This document shows, one piece after another, positions 6,441-13,349 of a stretch of DNA of 27,984 nucleotides. The notes below the pieces were generated by a model. It searched no databases and was not told where the DNA came from. It saw nothing but the letters and a program-made list of their open reading frames with translations. The position numbers were made by a program, and so were the translations under genes. The stretch lies in the IMG/VR virus record IMGVR_UViG_3300046010_009121, positions 1 through 27,984 of that record; one strand, 5' to 3'. Each line of letters opens with the position of its first letter. The stretch's first letter is position 1. The DNA comes from a virus.

Positions 6441-6647
6441 TTAAGCGAGACCATTAACCTTGTCTCGTTGTGCCGTAAGTACACCTTTTTTATATTCTTC
6501 AGAAATATCAATATTTAACATTTCATCACAATATTCAATTATTTCTATTGAAGGCGGATTATCTTCATTTACCATCTTGCTGTAATAACCCCTAGCAAAC
6601 CAATATTTAGATGTAAAAGCAACACCTTTTGATTTTATACCTGGCAT
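6441..6647 (-). CDS. Small hypothetical protein (68 aa)
   Basis: A 68-residue protein with the pattern YWFARGYYSKM near residues 16-26 and KKGVLTAQRD near the end. This W-x-ARGYY...GV layout is recalled from short uncharacterised actinophage proteins. No Shine-Dalgarno precedes the ATG at 6647, but it is two bases from the WhiB gene's stop codon, so it is probably translated by coupling with WhiB. The function is unknown. Confidence 0.65.
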   Translation of the reverse strand: MPGIKSKGVAFTSKYWFARGYYSKMVNEDNPPSIEIIEYCDEMLNIDISEEYKKGVLTAQRDKVNGLA

Positions 6648-6648
6648 A

Positions 6649-6990
6649 TTAAAATAAGTTTTCTTTTTGATGCTTATACTTAATCATATGCATGGTTTGA
6701 TTTACAATCTTACTAGTTATTGGGGTATAATCTTTTAAGTTAAACATTCTACGCAAGGTACCCCTTTCCCTAGATGTAAAGCCACCCCATACTCCAAACT
6801 TAATATCTTCGTTTAAAGCATAAGATAAACATTGTTCAGCAACAGGACATTGCTTGCAATATGATTTTGCCTTCTCTGTCTCTTTCTTAAGATTTCTATT
6901 TTCCTCATCTGATTCAAAATAGAAGACATCAATTGGCATTCCTTTACAGGCAGCTCTATCTCTCCATACTTCTTTTATTGGGCTAAACAC
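6649..6990 (-). CDS. whiB: WhiB-family transcriptional regulator
   Basis: A 113-residue WhiB-like protein. The four iron-sulfur ligands are C15, C45, C48 and C54 (one Cys, then CKQC, then Cys after five residues), followed by the signature turn GVWGG at 66-70 and a basic stretch (ERGTLRR). WhiB proteins bind a [4Fe-4S] cluster, contact the principal sigma factor and change host transcription. Phage versions are known; that of mycobacteriophage TM4 interferes with host WhiB2. This points to an actinobacterial host. The start is GTG at 6990 with GGAG five bases upstream. It probably tunes host or phage promoters. Confidence 0.95.
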   Translation of the reverse strand: MFSPIKEVWRDRAACKGMPIDVFYFESDEENRNLKKETEKAKSYCKQCPVAEQCLSYALNEDIKFGVWGGFTSRERGTLRRMFNLKDYTPITSKIVNQTMHMIKYKHQKENLF

Positions 6991-6992
6991 TA

Positions 6993-7373
6993 TTACTCCT
7001 CGTTTTCGTAAAATGGAATAATTGGTTTATCCACCAATGGATCAAGAAGAGTTTCTTGATAATTTTGAAAATACTTTTGTATATCAATATTTTCAATACT
7101 GCTTAAAGCATTGATCAATTGAGAGATATGTGAAGACATGGAAATAATTACATTCACAGCCTTATTAATCTCCACTTGATCAGTTTGCTCATTACAAGCC
7201 AAATTGATTAGCTCTAAGCCAAATACAGTTCTACCAGTATTGCTGGTAAAATCAGTATTTTTTAGCAAGTCAGCAACAGCCTGTAATGTTTTAACAAAGT
7301 CTGTTTCATCCGACATGCCATCCGGTACTCTATTCTCAACACTAGCGTTTTCAATATCTTTTTTGTTATACAT
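6993..7373 (-). CDS. Hypothetical protein (126 aa) upstream of WhiB
   Basis: A 126-residue, mostly helical acidic protein (repeated Asn, Ile and Leu; VIISMSSHISQLINALSSIENI in the centre). It is not recognised. The ATG at 7373 (MYNKKD) is chosen because AAGGA lies four bases upstream; a longer in-frame start at 7391 lacks this. It ends two bases before the WhiB GTG, so the two are probably co-translated, but no link in function is evident from the sequence. Confidence 0.7.
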   Translation of the reverse strand: MYNKKDIENASVENRVPDGMSDETDFVKTLQAVADLLKNTDFTSNTGRTVFGLELINLACNEQTDQVEINKAVNVIISMSSHISQLINALSSIENIDIQKYFQNYQETLLDPLVDKPIIPFYENEE

Positions 7374-7381
7374 TTTTTCCT

Positions 7382-7891
7382 TTAGTACCAAACTCGTGAA
7401 CCATCAGCATATTTTGCAACAAAGTCTAACCACCAAGATGCATATATCCAATCATTGATGATAGATTTTTCATCAATTTTTTCTGATGGATTTCTTTCTT
7501 GATAATCTCTAACCATTGCTGCAAAATGCTCTGTTTCATTTTTCATATATTGAGACATTTCCTGGCAGTATTCTGGTGACATACCTTCTTTACCATCATC
7601 AAATCCTTTTCCATAAAATGAATATAATGTATCACCGTATGAACTAAAATCTCCATTTTCAGATAGATTCAAAAGTGAATTACCATACTTTCCTCTATAC
7701 CAACACCCAGTGCCAAGCATTCCATATGTTGGAGATGCTTCTTTTAGCAAAGGATTAGATTCGTATTCATTTTTCCAAGGACAACCGCCATTATTCTGTG
7801 TTTCATCACAATCTATTTTACCGTCATCAGTTAAAATGGCAGTATTTGCTTTCTGGCATGGGTATACTTTTGGAATATTATCTAACCCCAT
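7382..7891 (-). CDS. Hypothetical Cys- and Trp-containing phage protein (169 aa)
   Basis: A 169-residue protein with four Cys in the first 65 residues (C12, C28, C37 in GGCPW, C63 in GTGCWYRGKYG), suggesting a metal site or structured loop, then a helical C-terminal half. The YPC...GGCPW...GTGCWYRGKYG pattern resembles unannotated phage proteins I have seen but cannot name. The Shine-Dalgarno GAGAGG overlaps the stop region of the preceding YubB-like gene. No membrane segment is visible. Confidence 0.7.
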   Translation of the reverse strand: MGLDNIPKVYPCQKANTAILTDDGKIDCDETQNNGGCPWKNEYESNPLLKEASPTYGMLGTGCWYRGKYGNSLLNLSENGDFSSYGDTLYSFYGKGFDDGKEGMSPEYCQEMSQYMKNETEHFAAMVRDYQERNPSEKIDEKSIINDWIYASWWLDFVAKYADGSRVWY

Positions 7892-7892
7892 A

Positions 7893-8495
7893 TTAATACC
7901 TCTCTAATGCATCGCTCATTGATGTTGGAAATTCATTATAGTTTTCACAACCTTGTTCTACTACTGAACCATCTTTAATAAAGAAAAAACCATGAAAACC
8001 CATTCCTGGTTCTTGATAGTAAAGGTGAAATGTAAGCTTTTTATAATCTTCAACTGCTAGATATTCCATAAGGGAATCATCACCCGGAGACCAAGCAGTA
8101 TCATAATTGATTTGCATTTCATATTCACCATTATCTGTTTTATAAATAGGATCAAATGAAACATTATAACAACCCCATTTAGTTCCCCAGTTATCATTAG
8201 CCCAGTCATACCAGTTATCAGAACCATACTTTTTAATTAATTCTTCATCTTTTTTTCCAGGTGAAGTTGTATCTCTTAACTCTTCTGGCATTGGCTTTAG
8301 TTTTCTAAACAGGCAGAAGTTTTCAAAGACATACTTTGAATCATCATTGAATACTCCTTGAATAATTGCTTGCTTAATTTGATTTTCACTCAATGGCTCT
8401 TCACCTTGTTTTGGATTAACGCAAGATACAATGAAATTAATTATATCATTTTTGTCACCATGAACGGTAAATTGATTTTGACAATGATTAGGCAT
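7893..8495 (-). CDS. YubB/Api92-like protein (DUF1281 type)
   Basis: A 200-residue protein with features of the YubB/Api92 group found on plasmids and phages: an MPNHCQNQFTV start (family MPNWCxNxLxV), FRKLKPMPEELRDT near 63-76, YGSDNWYDWANDNWGTKWG near 90-108, a DTAWSPG segment, and a C-terminal GMGFHGFFF. The family has a ferredoxin-like fold and no established biochemical role. It is often in accessory mobile-element DNA. The gene overlaps the KTSC-like gene before it by a few bases and runs directly into the 169-aa gene. Confidence 0.85.
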   Translation of the reverse strand: MPNHCQNQFTVHGDKNDIINFIVSCVNPKQGEEPLSENQIKQAIIQGVFNDDSKYVFENFCLFRKLKPMPEELRDTTSPGKKDEELIKKYGSDNWYDWANDNWGTKWGCYNVSFDPIYKTDNGEYEMQINYDTAWSPGDDSLMEYLAVEDYKKLTFHLYYQEPGMGFHGFFFIKDGSVVEQGCENYNEFPTSMSDALERY

Positions 8496-8853
8496 TTCTT
8501 AGCTCCTTCTTTTTTTGGTCTCGTGCTTTTTGTTTTCTTATTCTTCTTGCAGCACTATTTTTTGCAAGATATTGCTTTTTTCTTTCTGCTTCAATATTTT
8601 TGTACCATTTTTCAGTGTATACTTTCTTTTTATTTGGGTACATATTGTCAATATATTTATTATGTGCAGTAAATGCGTATTGCTCATCATTTTCAAATAA
8701 CAAGTTGACAGAATTAAGTGCTACATTTTGATAATGATAACGCAATCCACTTTGATATTCGACTATAAGCTTTCCAATTTCTTTATTCGGATTATAGTTA
8801 TATGTTGCACTTTTAAGTACAGTGCAATCAAATTGCTTAGTCAACTTCTTCAT
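8488..8853 (-). CDS. KTSC-like domain protein with basic tail (121 aa)
   Basis: Residues about 8-70 follow the KTSC domain pattern: a short strand with Tyr (SATYNYNP), then LIVEYQSGLRYHYQNV, then a helix and a final NKYI. KTSC domains, usually about 60 residues, occur alone or fused to RNA-related proteins and are often phage-borne; their role is not defined. The remaining 50 residues are strongly basic (KKKVYTEKWYKN, RRIRKQKARDQKKK), suggesting nucleic-acid contact. ATG at 8853 is chosen (GGTGA upstream, 17-base overlap with the preceding gene) over an in-frame start at 8898. Confidence 0.6.
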   Translation of the reverse strand: MKKLTKQFDCTVLKSATYNYNPNKEIGKLIVEYQSGLRYHYQNVALNSVNLLFENDEQYAFTAHNKYIDNMYPNKKKVYTEKWYKNIEAERKKQYLAKNSAARRIRKQKARDQKKKELRNA

Positions 8854-9268
8854 AATCTTCACCAAACTCCAATGATAGCTGTTCATAATGACTTTCATTA
8901 GCTACTGGATAATCATCTAATTTATTTCTCCAAGACATAGCATCAAGAAATGCATCAGTAATATTCCAGCCTACTAAGCCCATTGATTCATTTTTAAGGA
9001 CTCTGCAAACTAGTCTATCAATACTTCCAACTAGCCAATGAGTATATGTTTCAATTCGGAAATCATTGGGGTATTTAGTAATCAGATCTTCACTGATTAC
9101 TTCAAAGTTAGAGACATCTATAGATTCAGAGTCTCTATGCTTATCGATTCCACAATAACCCCAAGTTACAAACATATCTTCTGGACCATTATAATAAAAG
9201 TCATCCGGCTTTTTTAATGCTTCGCCGGCATACGTTATAATATTGTCTGTAAAATGCTTACTCGCCAT
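8837..9268 (-). CDS. Conserved actinophage-type protein, unknown function (143 aa)
   Basis: A 143-residue acidic protein. The stretch HWLVGSIDRLVCRVL near 77-91 and the closing LDDYPVANESHYEQLSLE resemble an uncharacterised protein seen repeatedly in actinobacteriophages, where a similar HWxxG...DYPxLDExxY pattern occurs. No role is known. The Shine-Dalgarno GGAGAG and the ATG at 9268 lie inside the end of the previous gene (11-base overlap), supporting coupling. Confidence 0.75.
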   Translation of the reverse strand: MASKHFTDNIITYAGEALKKPDDFYYNGPEDMFVTWGYCGIDKHRDSESIDVSNFEVISEDLITKYPNDFRIETYTHWLVGSIDRLVCRVLKNESMGLVGWNITDAFLDAMSWRNKLDDYPVANESHYEQLSLEFGEDYEEVD

Positions 9269-9740
9269 CTGCTCTCCAGCCTTTCAAAAACGATTCAAAT
9301 TCATCTGCCAATGAACCACCAGCTTTCATATAATCATACATAACTTCATCTTTACCAGAGAATGTCAAAGTCGAACTATATTGCTGTGCAGTATTACCAA
9401 GCAATGTCATTTTAACTCTAATCCTTTCTGGGTGTTCAGATGGAGCAATTTGGTCTTGGCTATTATTATTTACTGGAGCAGCCCAACCAGCAGTCAATAG
9501 TGCTATCAATTGATATGAATCAAACTTTTTACGATTTTTTCTTGTAGAATACAAACTGTCGTCAAGCAATTGATAGATGTCATTATGTGATGAAATGATT
9601 TCCATTTGTCGATTGCCATCTTCAAGAATTCTGACTCCAATCATTGTTGCTTTGTTAACAGTTCTAAAGTTTTCCACTTCTTCATGGATTTCTTTAGAAA
9701 TGCCTTCATATTCTTCTTGTGTGTAATTTTTGATTTCCAT
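9258..9740 (-). CDS. Hypothetical protein (160 aa)
   Basis: A 160-residue protein, helical at the start, with a central ALLTAGWAAPVNN segment followed by PSEHPERIRVKMTLL. This AGWAAP...HPxRxRV order recalls uncharacterised actinophage proteins, but I cannot assign a family. No catalytic motif stands out. ATG at 9740 is preceded by AGGAG about ten bases away. It overlaps the 143-aa gene by 11 bases. Confidence 0.7.
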   Translation of the reverse strand: MEIKNYTQEEYEGISKEIHEEVENFRTVNKATMIGVRILEDGNRQMEIISSHNDIYQLLDDSLYSTRKNRKKFDSYQLIALLTAGWAAPVNNNSQDQIAPSEHPERIRVKMTLLGNTAQQYSSTLTFSGKDEVMYDYMKAGGSLADEFESFLKGWRADGE

Positions 9741-9758
9741 TGTTTTCTCCTGTTTTTG

Positions 9759-10136
9759 TTAGTTGTATAGCATTTTATTCATTACATCATTAGCCCATCT
9801 TAGGGCATCACTTTCGCAAGTTTCGCCAAAGAATGAATTGACAGTCAAACCCCATCTTACATTATTTTTATCAACCCATACTTCTGCGTATGAGTACATT
9901 CCTGGGTATGTTTTATTTTCCTTACTGTAATACCCAGAACAATCCCAGATATTGATAGTTATAGTTTTACTATCACTAAATGGGAATCCATCATCTGCCT
10001 TTTGAAAATCATATATTTTTTTCCAATCATGCAATGGAATACAGCCAGATTTTTCGCTTGATTTATTTACAAATTGTCTGAATTCAAGCTCTTTTGTTTC
10101 CATATCAGTTTCTAGTTCAGACAAGGACTTGTTCAT
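9759..10136 (-). CDS. Hypothetical protein (125 aa)
   Basis: A 125-residue protein: helical N-terminus rich in Glu and Lys, then a beta-rich part (TITINIWDCSGYYS, YSYAEVWVDKNNVRWGLTV). Not recognised. The ATG at 10136 is preferred to the one at 10163 because GGGAG stands seven bases before it. The start lies inside the end of the preceding 159-aa gene (20-base overlap). Confidence 0.65.
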   Translation of the reverse strand: MNKSLSELETDMETKELEFRQFVNKSSEKSGCIPLHDWKKIYDFQKADDGFPFSDSKTITINIWDCSGYYSKENKTYPGMYSYAEVWVDKNNVRWGLTVNSFFGETCESDALRWANDVMNKMLYN

Positions 10137-10596
10137 TTTGTTTCTCCCATTGCTCGTATTCATGCTTATAAAGTGTTACCATTGCCTTTACTACTTTTCT
10201 ATCAGGAGCAACAGACTTGTTATTCCTCATGAAAATATCAAGCCATTGAGTTGTGCTAAATGTATTGTGATTTGTTGCCAATCCAATGTGATCTTTTACA
10301 TTTTGCATTTCAATGTAAATATCTTTTACATAGGACTCGCCATTCTCATCTTCCCCCCAACCTTGCATAAAAGAGATATTACAAATCTTTTCTACAACTT
10401 TAGATCTCGCATAATACTCTGCTGCGTTTGATTTGGTAATGCTTCCATAACCAGTAGCACCACTCCAAAAGATAAATGCTTTAGTCATTGGAACTAAATC
10501 ATATACTTTTTGACCAAACTCTTCTCTTTCAATATAAGCTTTGTCTGTATCATCTTTATACATTTTAATATTACCAATATTCCATGACAATGGCAT
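10117..10596 (-). CDS. Hypothetical protein (159 aa)
   Basis: A 159-residue protein beginning MPLSWNIGNIKMYKDD, with FWSGATGYGSITKSNAAEYYAR near 42-64 and VKDHIGLATNHNTFSTTQW near 100-118. It resembles unannotated actinophage early proteins in which an ATGxGxIT...DHIGLxTN arrangement occurs. No function is known. AGGAAG precedes ATG at 10596, and the gap to the preceding gene is one base. Confidence 0.7.
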   Translation of the reverse strand: MPLSWNIGNIKMYKDDTDKAYIEREEFGQKVYDLVPMTKAFIFWSGATGYGSITKSNAAEYYARSKVVEKICNISFMQGWGEDENGESYVKDIYIEMQNVKDHIGLATNHNTFSTTQWLDIFMRNNKSVAPDRKVVKAMVTLYKHEYEQWEKQNEQVLV

Positions 10597-10597
10597 G

Positions 10598-10798
10598 TTA
10601 TCTTCCTTCTTTCTGTTTGAGTATTTCTTCTCTAAAATTTTTCACTGCTGTTAAATTAACACCAAGATCTTTTACTATCACATTCCAGATCATATCTATA
10701 CATTCACCATCTGTTGCTTCTTCTCCGGGGATAGTTAGTATTTCAACAATCTGCTCAATTGCTTTTTTATAAGGATTAGCTATTTCATTTTTGTCCAT
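10598..10798 (-). CDS. Small hypothetical protein (66 aa)
   Basis: A 66-residue acidic, mostly helical protein starting MDKNEIANPYKKAIEQIVEIL. Not recognised. Two adjacent ATG codons exist; 10798 is chosen since AGGAG is four bases before it and the earlier ATG would be only one base away from it. The start lies inside the end of the 35-aa membrane microprotein gene, a 14-base overlap. Confidence 0.6.
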   Translation of the reverse strand: MDKNEIANPYKKAIEQIVEILTIPGEEATDGECIDMIWNVIVKDLGVNLTAVKNFREEILKQKEGR

Positions 10799-10892
10799 CA
10801 TTCTCCTCTTCAAGATATAGTGATTTAATTGCAATACCAGCCATCAATCCGGCTATGACTACAATTGCTAAAGTAAGTATTGATTCAAACAT
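10785..10892 (-). CDS. Membrane microprotein (35 aa)
   Basis: A 35-codon ORF, MFESILTLAIVVIAGLMAGI onward, with a single hydrophobic helix at about residues 5-22 and an acidic C-terminal tail (EEENDGQK). It fills what would otherwise be an empty gap, starts inside the end of the preceding gene (8-base overlap) and overlaps the next by 14 bases. The Shine-Dalgarno is weak (GAAG). Its role is unknown; the single-pass layout is common among phage membrane microproteins. Confidence 0.6.
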   Translation of the reverse strand: MFESILTLAIVVIAGLMAGIAIKSLYLEEENDGQK

Positions 10893-11196
10893 TGACTTCA
10901 ATTTGACACAGTGTCATAATTTTATAAATTACTGGAATAAACAACTTGTTTCTTTCTTTCAAAGAAGCATCCCAATCTAGAAATTTTGGATGATCTGAAT
11001 AGTATTTATTGAACCAGTTTTTGCAAAGATCATGCAATTCCATTTTTTCCTCTTGTGTTAATTTAGAAGTAATAGCAATTATTTCTTTTTCTTCTCGATT
11101 ACCTGCGCTCCACACTCTGTGGTCATCTGAATATTCATATGTGTGATCAAAGTTAACAATTTGATCATAAATATATGTCAGGTTAATTGAACTCAT
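10885..11196 (-). CDS. Hypothetical protein (103 aa)
   Basis: A 103-residue protein, MSSINLTYIYDQIV start, with a TQEEKMELHDLCKNWF helix in the middle. Not recognised; predicted soluble and mostly helical. The ATG at 11196 overlaps the stop of the upstream 118-aa gene by one base, so the pair is probably translationally coupled. Confidence 0.65.
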   Translation of the reverse strand: MSSINLTYIYDQIVNFDHTYEYSDDHRVWSAGNREEKEIIAITSKLTQEEKMELHDLCKNWFNKYYSDHPKFLDWDASLKERNKLFIPVIYKIMTLCQIEVNV

Positions 11197-11552
11197 TATT
11201 GTTGCTCCCTTTTATTTTTGTAGTGTAACTTATTTTCTAACTTACTTTTAGAAATATCATCCCAGTAATATGGGATAGATTTTTCAATTTCATACACCAT
11301 TTCGTGTTCAGGTTTATCTGGATAATAAATAACCCTTATAGATGGATAACTACCAAAGTCGTGGTCATTCCATTTTATTTTAAATCTAATACCAATTTCT
11401 AATGCTTTTGGAAATGTTCTTTTCATTTGTTCTAAAAATGTTTCTGCTTCAAGTAATGCATCTTCATAGAAGTTTTCAGATCCTATTTGTGCACAACTTT
11501 CTTCTACTGGAACTGTGTCAAATTCTAGATAATCTGTCATTGTTATGTTCAT
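11196..11552 (-). CDS. Hypothetical protein (118 aa)
   Basis: A 118-residue acidic protein starting MNITMTDYLEFD, with alternating helix (DALLEAETFLEQMKRTF) and strand (IGIRFKIKWNDHDFG, SIRVIYYP) segments. Not recognised. ATG at 11552 is chosen for its AAGGAG four bases upstream. A longer frame begins with ATG 11600, directly abutting the stop of a 34-aa ORF (TAAATG) but lacking a Shine-Dalgarno; that alternative cannot be excluded. Confidence 0.65.
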   Translation of the reverse strand: MNITMTDYLEFDTVPVEESCAQIGSENFYEDALLEAETFLEQMKRTFPKALEIGIRFKIKWNDHDFGSYPSIRVIYYPDKPEHEMVYEIEKSIPYYWDDISKSKLENKLHYKNKREQQ

Positions 11553-11600
11553 GTTTCTCCTTGGTTGTTTATTAATACAATAGAGATAGGCGGAAAACAT

Positions 11601-11705
11601 TTATATTGATACGTCTTCATCTATAAACCAACCCGTGACTAACAAATTTATAGATATAGCTAAACAAGTTTTAGCAAATACTTTAATATGATGAATAACC
11701 ATCAT
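11601..11705 (-). CDS. Candidate membrane microprotein (34 aa)
   Basis: A 34-codon ORF, MMVIHHIKVFAKTCLAISIN onward, containing a hydrophobic stretch from about residue 9 to 28 and an acidic end (DEDVSI). AAGGA stands eight bases before the ATG at 11705. It occupies most of a 159-base gap between larger genes. With so little sequence, chance cannot be ruled out; the combination of Shine-Dalgarno, hydrophobic helix and correct strand is the support. Confidence 0.45.
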   Translation of the reverse strand: MMVIHHIKVFAKTCLAISINLLVTGWFIDEDVSI

Positions 11706-11731
11706 ACATATTTTCCTTCACCTAATGAAAG

Positions 11732-11751
11732 GAGATAGGCTAGCCTATCTC
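11732..11751. repeat. Perfect 20-bp palindrome (operator or weak terminator)
   Basis: GAGATAGG-CTAG-CCTATCTC is a perfect palindrome in the intergenic space just after the gene at 11760-12143. In the minus-strand RNA it would form an 8-bp stem with a CTAG loop, followed by CUUUCAUU, a poor U tract. A third copy of its half-site, extended to AATAGAGATAGG, is at 11579-11590 and is the exact inverse of 11744-11755. This looks more like repeated protein binding sites than a simple terminator. Confidence 0.55.
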
Positions 11752-11759
11752 TATTCTAT

Positions 11760-12143
11760 TTACAACTCTTCCCAAATCCTTCTATACTGAAATGCTTCTT
11801 CATTTCTATCGATCAGATATAGAGATATTACATGCTTTCCCAATTTGCGATCGTCAGAGCCAATATATGGATAAATCATTTGGATTGCAAATTGCCATTT
11901 TGACATAAATTTCTTTTGATGTGTTGAGAATGGTGGATTTGATTTGTAATGAGTGATATTAAAATCTGTATTTAAATACTCACTCATAGCACCAAGAAAT
12001 ACATATTCAAAGTATTTCTCTGGCACCGGTCTTGGAGTAAATCCGTCATTTTCTCTTTGATTTTGAAACAGCCATTCTCTTTCCAACACAATAAGATGTT
12101 TACCATCTGCTGTGTATTTGAATTTGCCATATGGGTTTTTCAC
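11760..12143 (-). CDS. Hypothetical protein (127 aa)
   Basis: A 127-residue protein, beta-rich at the start (GKFKYTADGKHLIVLEREWLF), then helical (YFEYVFLGAMSEYLNTDF) with many aromatic residues. Not recognised. The start is GTG at 12143 with AAAGGAG five bases upstream, and it overlaps the stop of the 45-aa zinc microprotein by three bases inside GTGA. Confidence 0.65.
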   Translation of the reverse strand: MKNPYGKFKYTADGKHLIVLEREWLFQNQRENDGFTPRPVPEKYFEYVFLGAMSEYLNTDFNITHYKSNPPFSTHQKKFMSKWQFAIQMIYPYIGSDDRKLGKHVISLYLIDRNEEAFQYRRIWEEL

Positions 12144-12277
12144 TTGTTCTCCTTTGGTTTAAATTGATTTAAGAATTGTTGATGGTTTTTACGAGTACAC
12201 TTCCCACAAACTTTATCTTTAGTAAAAGCTGTGAGTAAATCTGCTTTTTTATTACATTGTGAGCATTTTACATTCAT
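12140..12277 (-). CDS. Zinc-ribbon microprotein (45 aa)
   Basis: A 45-codon ORF with two CxxC knuckles, CSQC at residues 5-8 and CGKC at 24-27, separated by 15 residues, followed by a basic, polar tail. This spacing fits a minimal four-Cys zinc ribbon. The ATG at 12277 touches the stop of the preceding gene (TAAATG) and the stop overlaps the next GTG, so it is tightly embedded in the operon. Such phage zinc microproteins commonly bind nucleic acid or host proteins; the target here is unknown. Confidence 0.7.
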   Translation of the reverse strand: MNVKCSQCNKKADLLTAFTKDKVCGKCTRKNHQQFLNQFKPKENK

Positions 12278-12490
12278 TTACTTTACTTCCTGTTCATTAA
12301 TAATGCTACGAATAATAATATTTTGACCTTCTAAATATTCAATTCTATCTTGCAAAGCCAACATTACTTTTTGCATTTCGTCTAATATACTCATTACAAG
12401 ACGATGATTTATATTTTCTTGCTCCAAAGATTCTGTTACAAGATTAATCATTTTTTCAATTTCTGCATTTTGCTTTTCTAGATCATTCAT
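12278..12490 (-). CDS. Coiled-coil hypothetical protein (70 aa)
   Basis: A 70-residue protein predicted almost wholly helical with heptad-like hydrophobic spacing (KQNAEIEKMINLVTESL, then MQKVMLALQDRIEYLEGQ), so probably an oligomerising coiled coil. ATG at 12490 is chosen because GGAG is seven bases upstream; an earlier in-frame ATG two codons before is too close to the Shine-Dalgarno. It overlaps the preceding stop by eight bases. Confidence 0.65.
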   Translation of the reverse strand: MNDLEKQNAEIEKMINLVTESLEQENINHRLVMSILDEMQKVMLALQDRIEYLEGQNIIIRSIINEQEVK

Positions 12491-12653
12491 ACTCATTCTC
12501 CTTGTTTGTTTTGTTAGACATTTCTTGTTTCCACAATTGAAAATCTTCATTCATTTCTACATCCAATTCCCAATCGTATGGATTCACTACTTCATGTATT
12601 GCTACTACTTCTTTTGTTATTCCATATTGCCAATTTCTGTAGTAGTTACTCAT
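12483..12653 (-). CDS. Small hypothetical protein (56 aa)
   Basis: A 56-residue acidic protein starting MSNYYRNWQYG, rich in Asn, Glu and Trp, not recognised. The ATG at 12653 overlaps the stop of the previous gene (ATGAGTAA), which suggests translational coupling; the Shine-Dalgarno is poor (GGGGG). An in-frame ATG at 12665 would add MGAR. Confidence 0.55.
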   Translation of the reverse strand: MSNYYRNWQYGITKEVVAIHEVVNPYDWELDVEMNEDFQLWKQEMSNKTNKENEYE

Positions 12654-12852
12654 TCGAGCCCCCATCTTTTATTTTTTTTGCTTGCCATATCTTTGCTATG
12701 ATTGTTGCTTTATCTGAATCTTTTCTTTCACGAATTTGATCAGCAATAGCCCAACATTCATTTGCATCTTTACTTTGACCAAGTGAATAGTAAAGTTGTG
12801 CTAATTCATCCCACTTTTTCCATTCAGCTTCAGTTTCAACAAAGTCAGTCAT
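12646..12852 (-). CDS. Small helical hypothetical protein (68 aa)
   Basis: A 68-residue protein whose central part (WDELAQLYYSLGQ, then CWAIADQIRER) reads as a helix-turn-helix hairpin of the kind found in single TPR-like repeats. It is too short to assign. ATG at 12852 has GGGAGG eight to nine bases upstream and overlaps the preceding zinc-protein gene by one base. Confidence 0.6.
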   Translation of the reverse strand: MTDFVETEAEWKKWDELAQLYYSLGQSKDANECWAIADQIRERKDSDKATIIAKIWQAKKIKDGGSNE

Positions 12853-13103
12853 TACTGATCCTCCCATACTTCTGTTTTAAATTGTAGTGTCTCTTCATAT
12901 TTAATTAATTCTTCTCCAATAAGTTTTTTAATACATTTGTCGCAAATAGCGGCTGAATGAATTTCCATATCAAATACACTGCCGTAATCACCACGAATGA
13001 TTACATCACAACCATCTTCAAGATTTGTTGTTTCTTCTTTATCCCAAACATAGAGAATTCTTTCTTTGCAAATAATGCAATGCTTTTTAGGTCTATTAGT
13101 CAT
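12852..13103 (-). CDS. Small zinc-binding protein (83 aa)
   Basis: An 83-residue protein with CIIC at residues 9-12 and CDKC at 54-57, between which lies GCDVIIRGDYGSVFDME. This arrangement (knuckle, YGSxFD strand pair, knuckle) matches small zinc-ribbon proteins frequent in phage genomes, with no assigned function. The ATG at 13103 is chosen with AAAGG about ten bases upstream. It overlaps the next zinc-type gene at 13096 by eight bases. Confidence 0.7.
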   Translation of the reverse strand: MTNRPKKHCIICKERILYVWDKEETTNLEDGCDVIIRGDYGSVFDMEIHSAAICDKCIKKLIGEELIKYEETLQFKTEVWEDQ

Positions 13104-13338
13104 TTTGTGTTTGCCTTTCTTGTAGCAAATCACTACGTGTATTTAATGAAGCTAATTCTGTTTTTTTAATCCAGAAATAATTTGATTTATGCAACAAAGC
13201 CGGCGTATAGATTTTTCTAAATTCACGTTCTGTTTTATCTACACCTTGTTTGTAACAACTATCTAATAGACAATAATCAAATCCGGCTTCTTTTCTTTCA
13301 TCAATATATTCTTGTTTACAATAGACACAAATAGCCAT
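13096..13338 (-). CDS. Small putative zinc-binding protein (80 aa)
   Basis: An 80-residue protein with CVYC at 4-7 and a second Cys pair at 23 and 28 (FDYCLLDSCYKQG), a plausible zinc site in the first 30 residues. The rest is basic and polar. It is the third Cys-paired protein in about 1.2 kb. AAGGGG precedes ATG at 13338 at good spacing. Its role is unknown. Confidence 0.65.
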   Translation of the reverse strand: MAICVYCKQEYIDERKEAGFDYCLLDSCYKQGVDKTEREFRKIYTPALLHKSNYFWIKKTELASLNTRSDLLQERQTQND

Positions 13339-13349
13339 TTTTACCCCTT

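Noticed and set aside
11687-11706. 7-bp hairpin TATGATG/CATCATA
   Set aside because: It falls on the first codons of the 34-aa ORF (Met-Met-Val-Ile-His-His) and is short, so it is probably coincidental.
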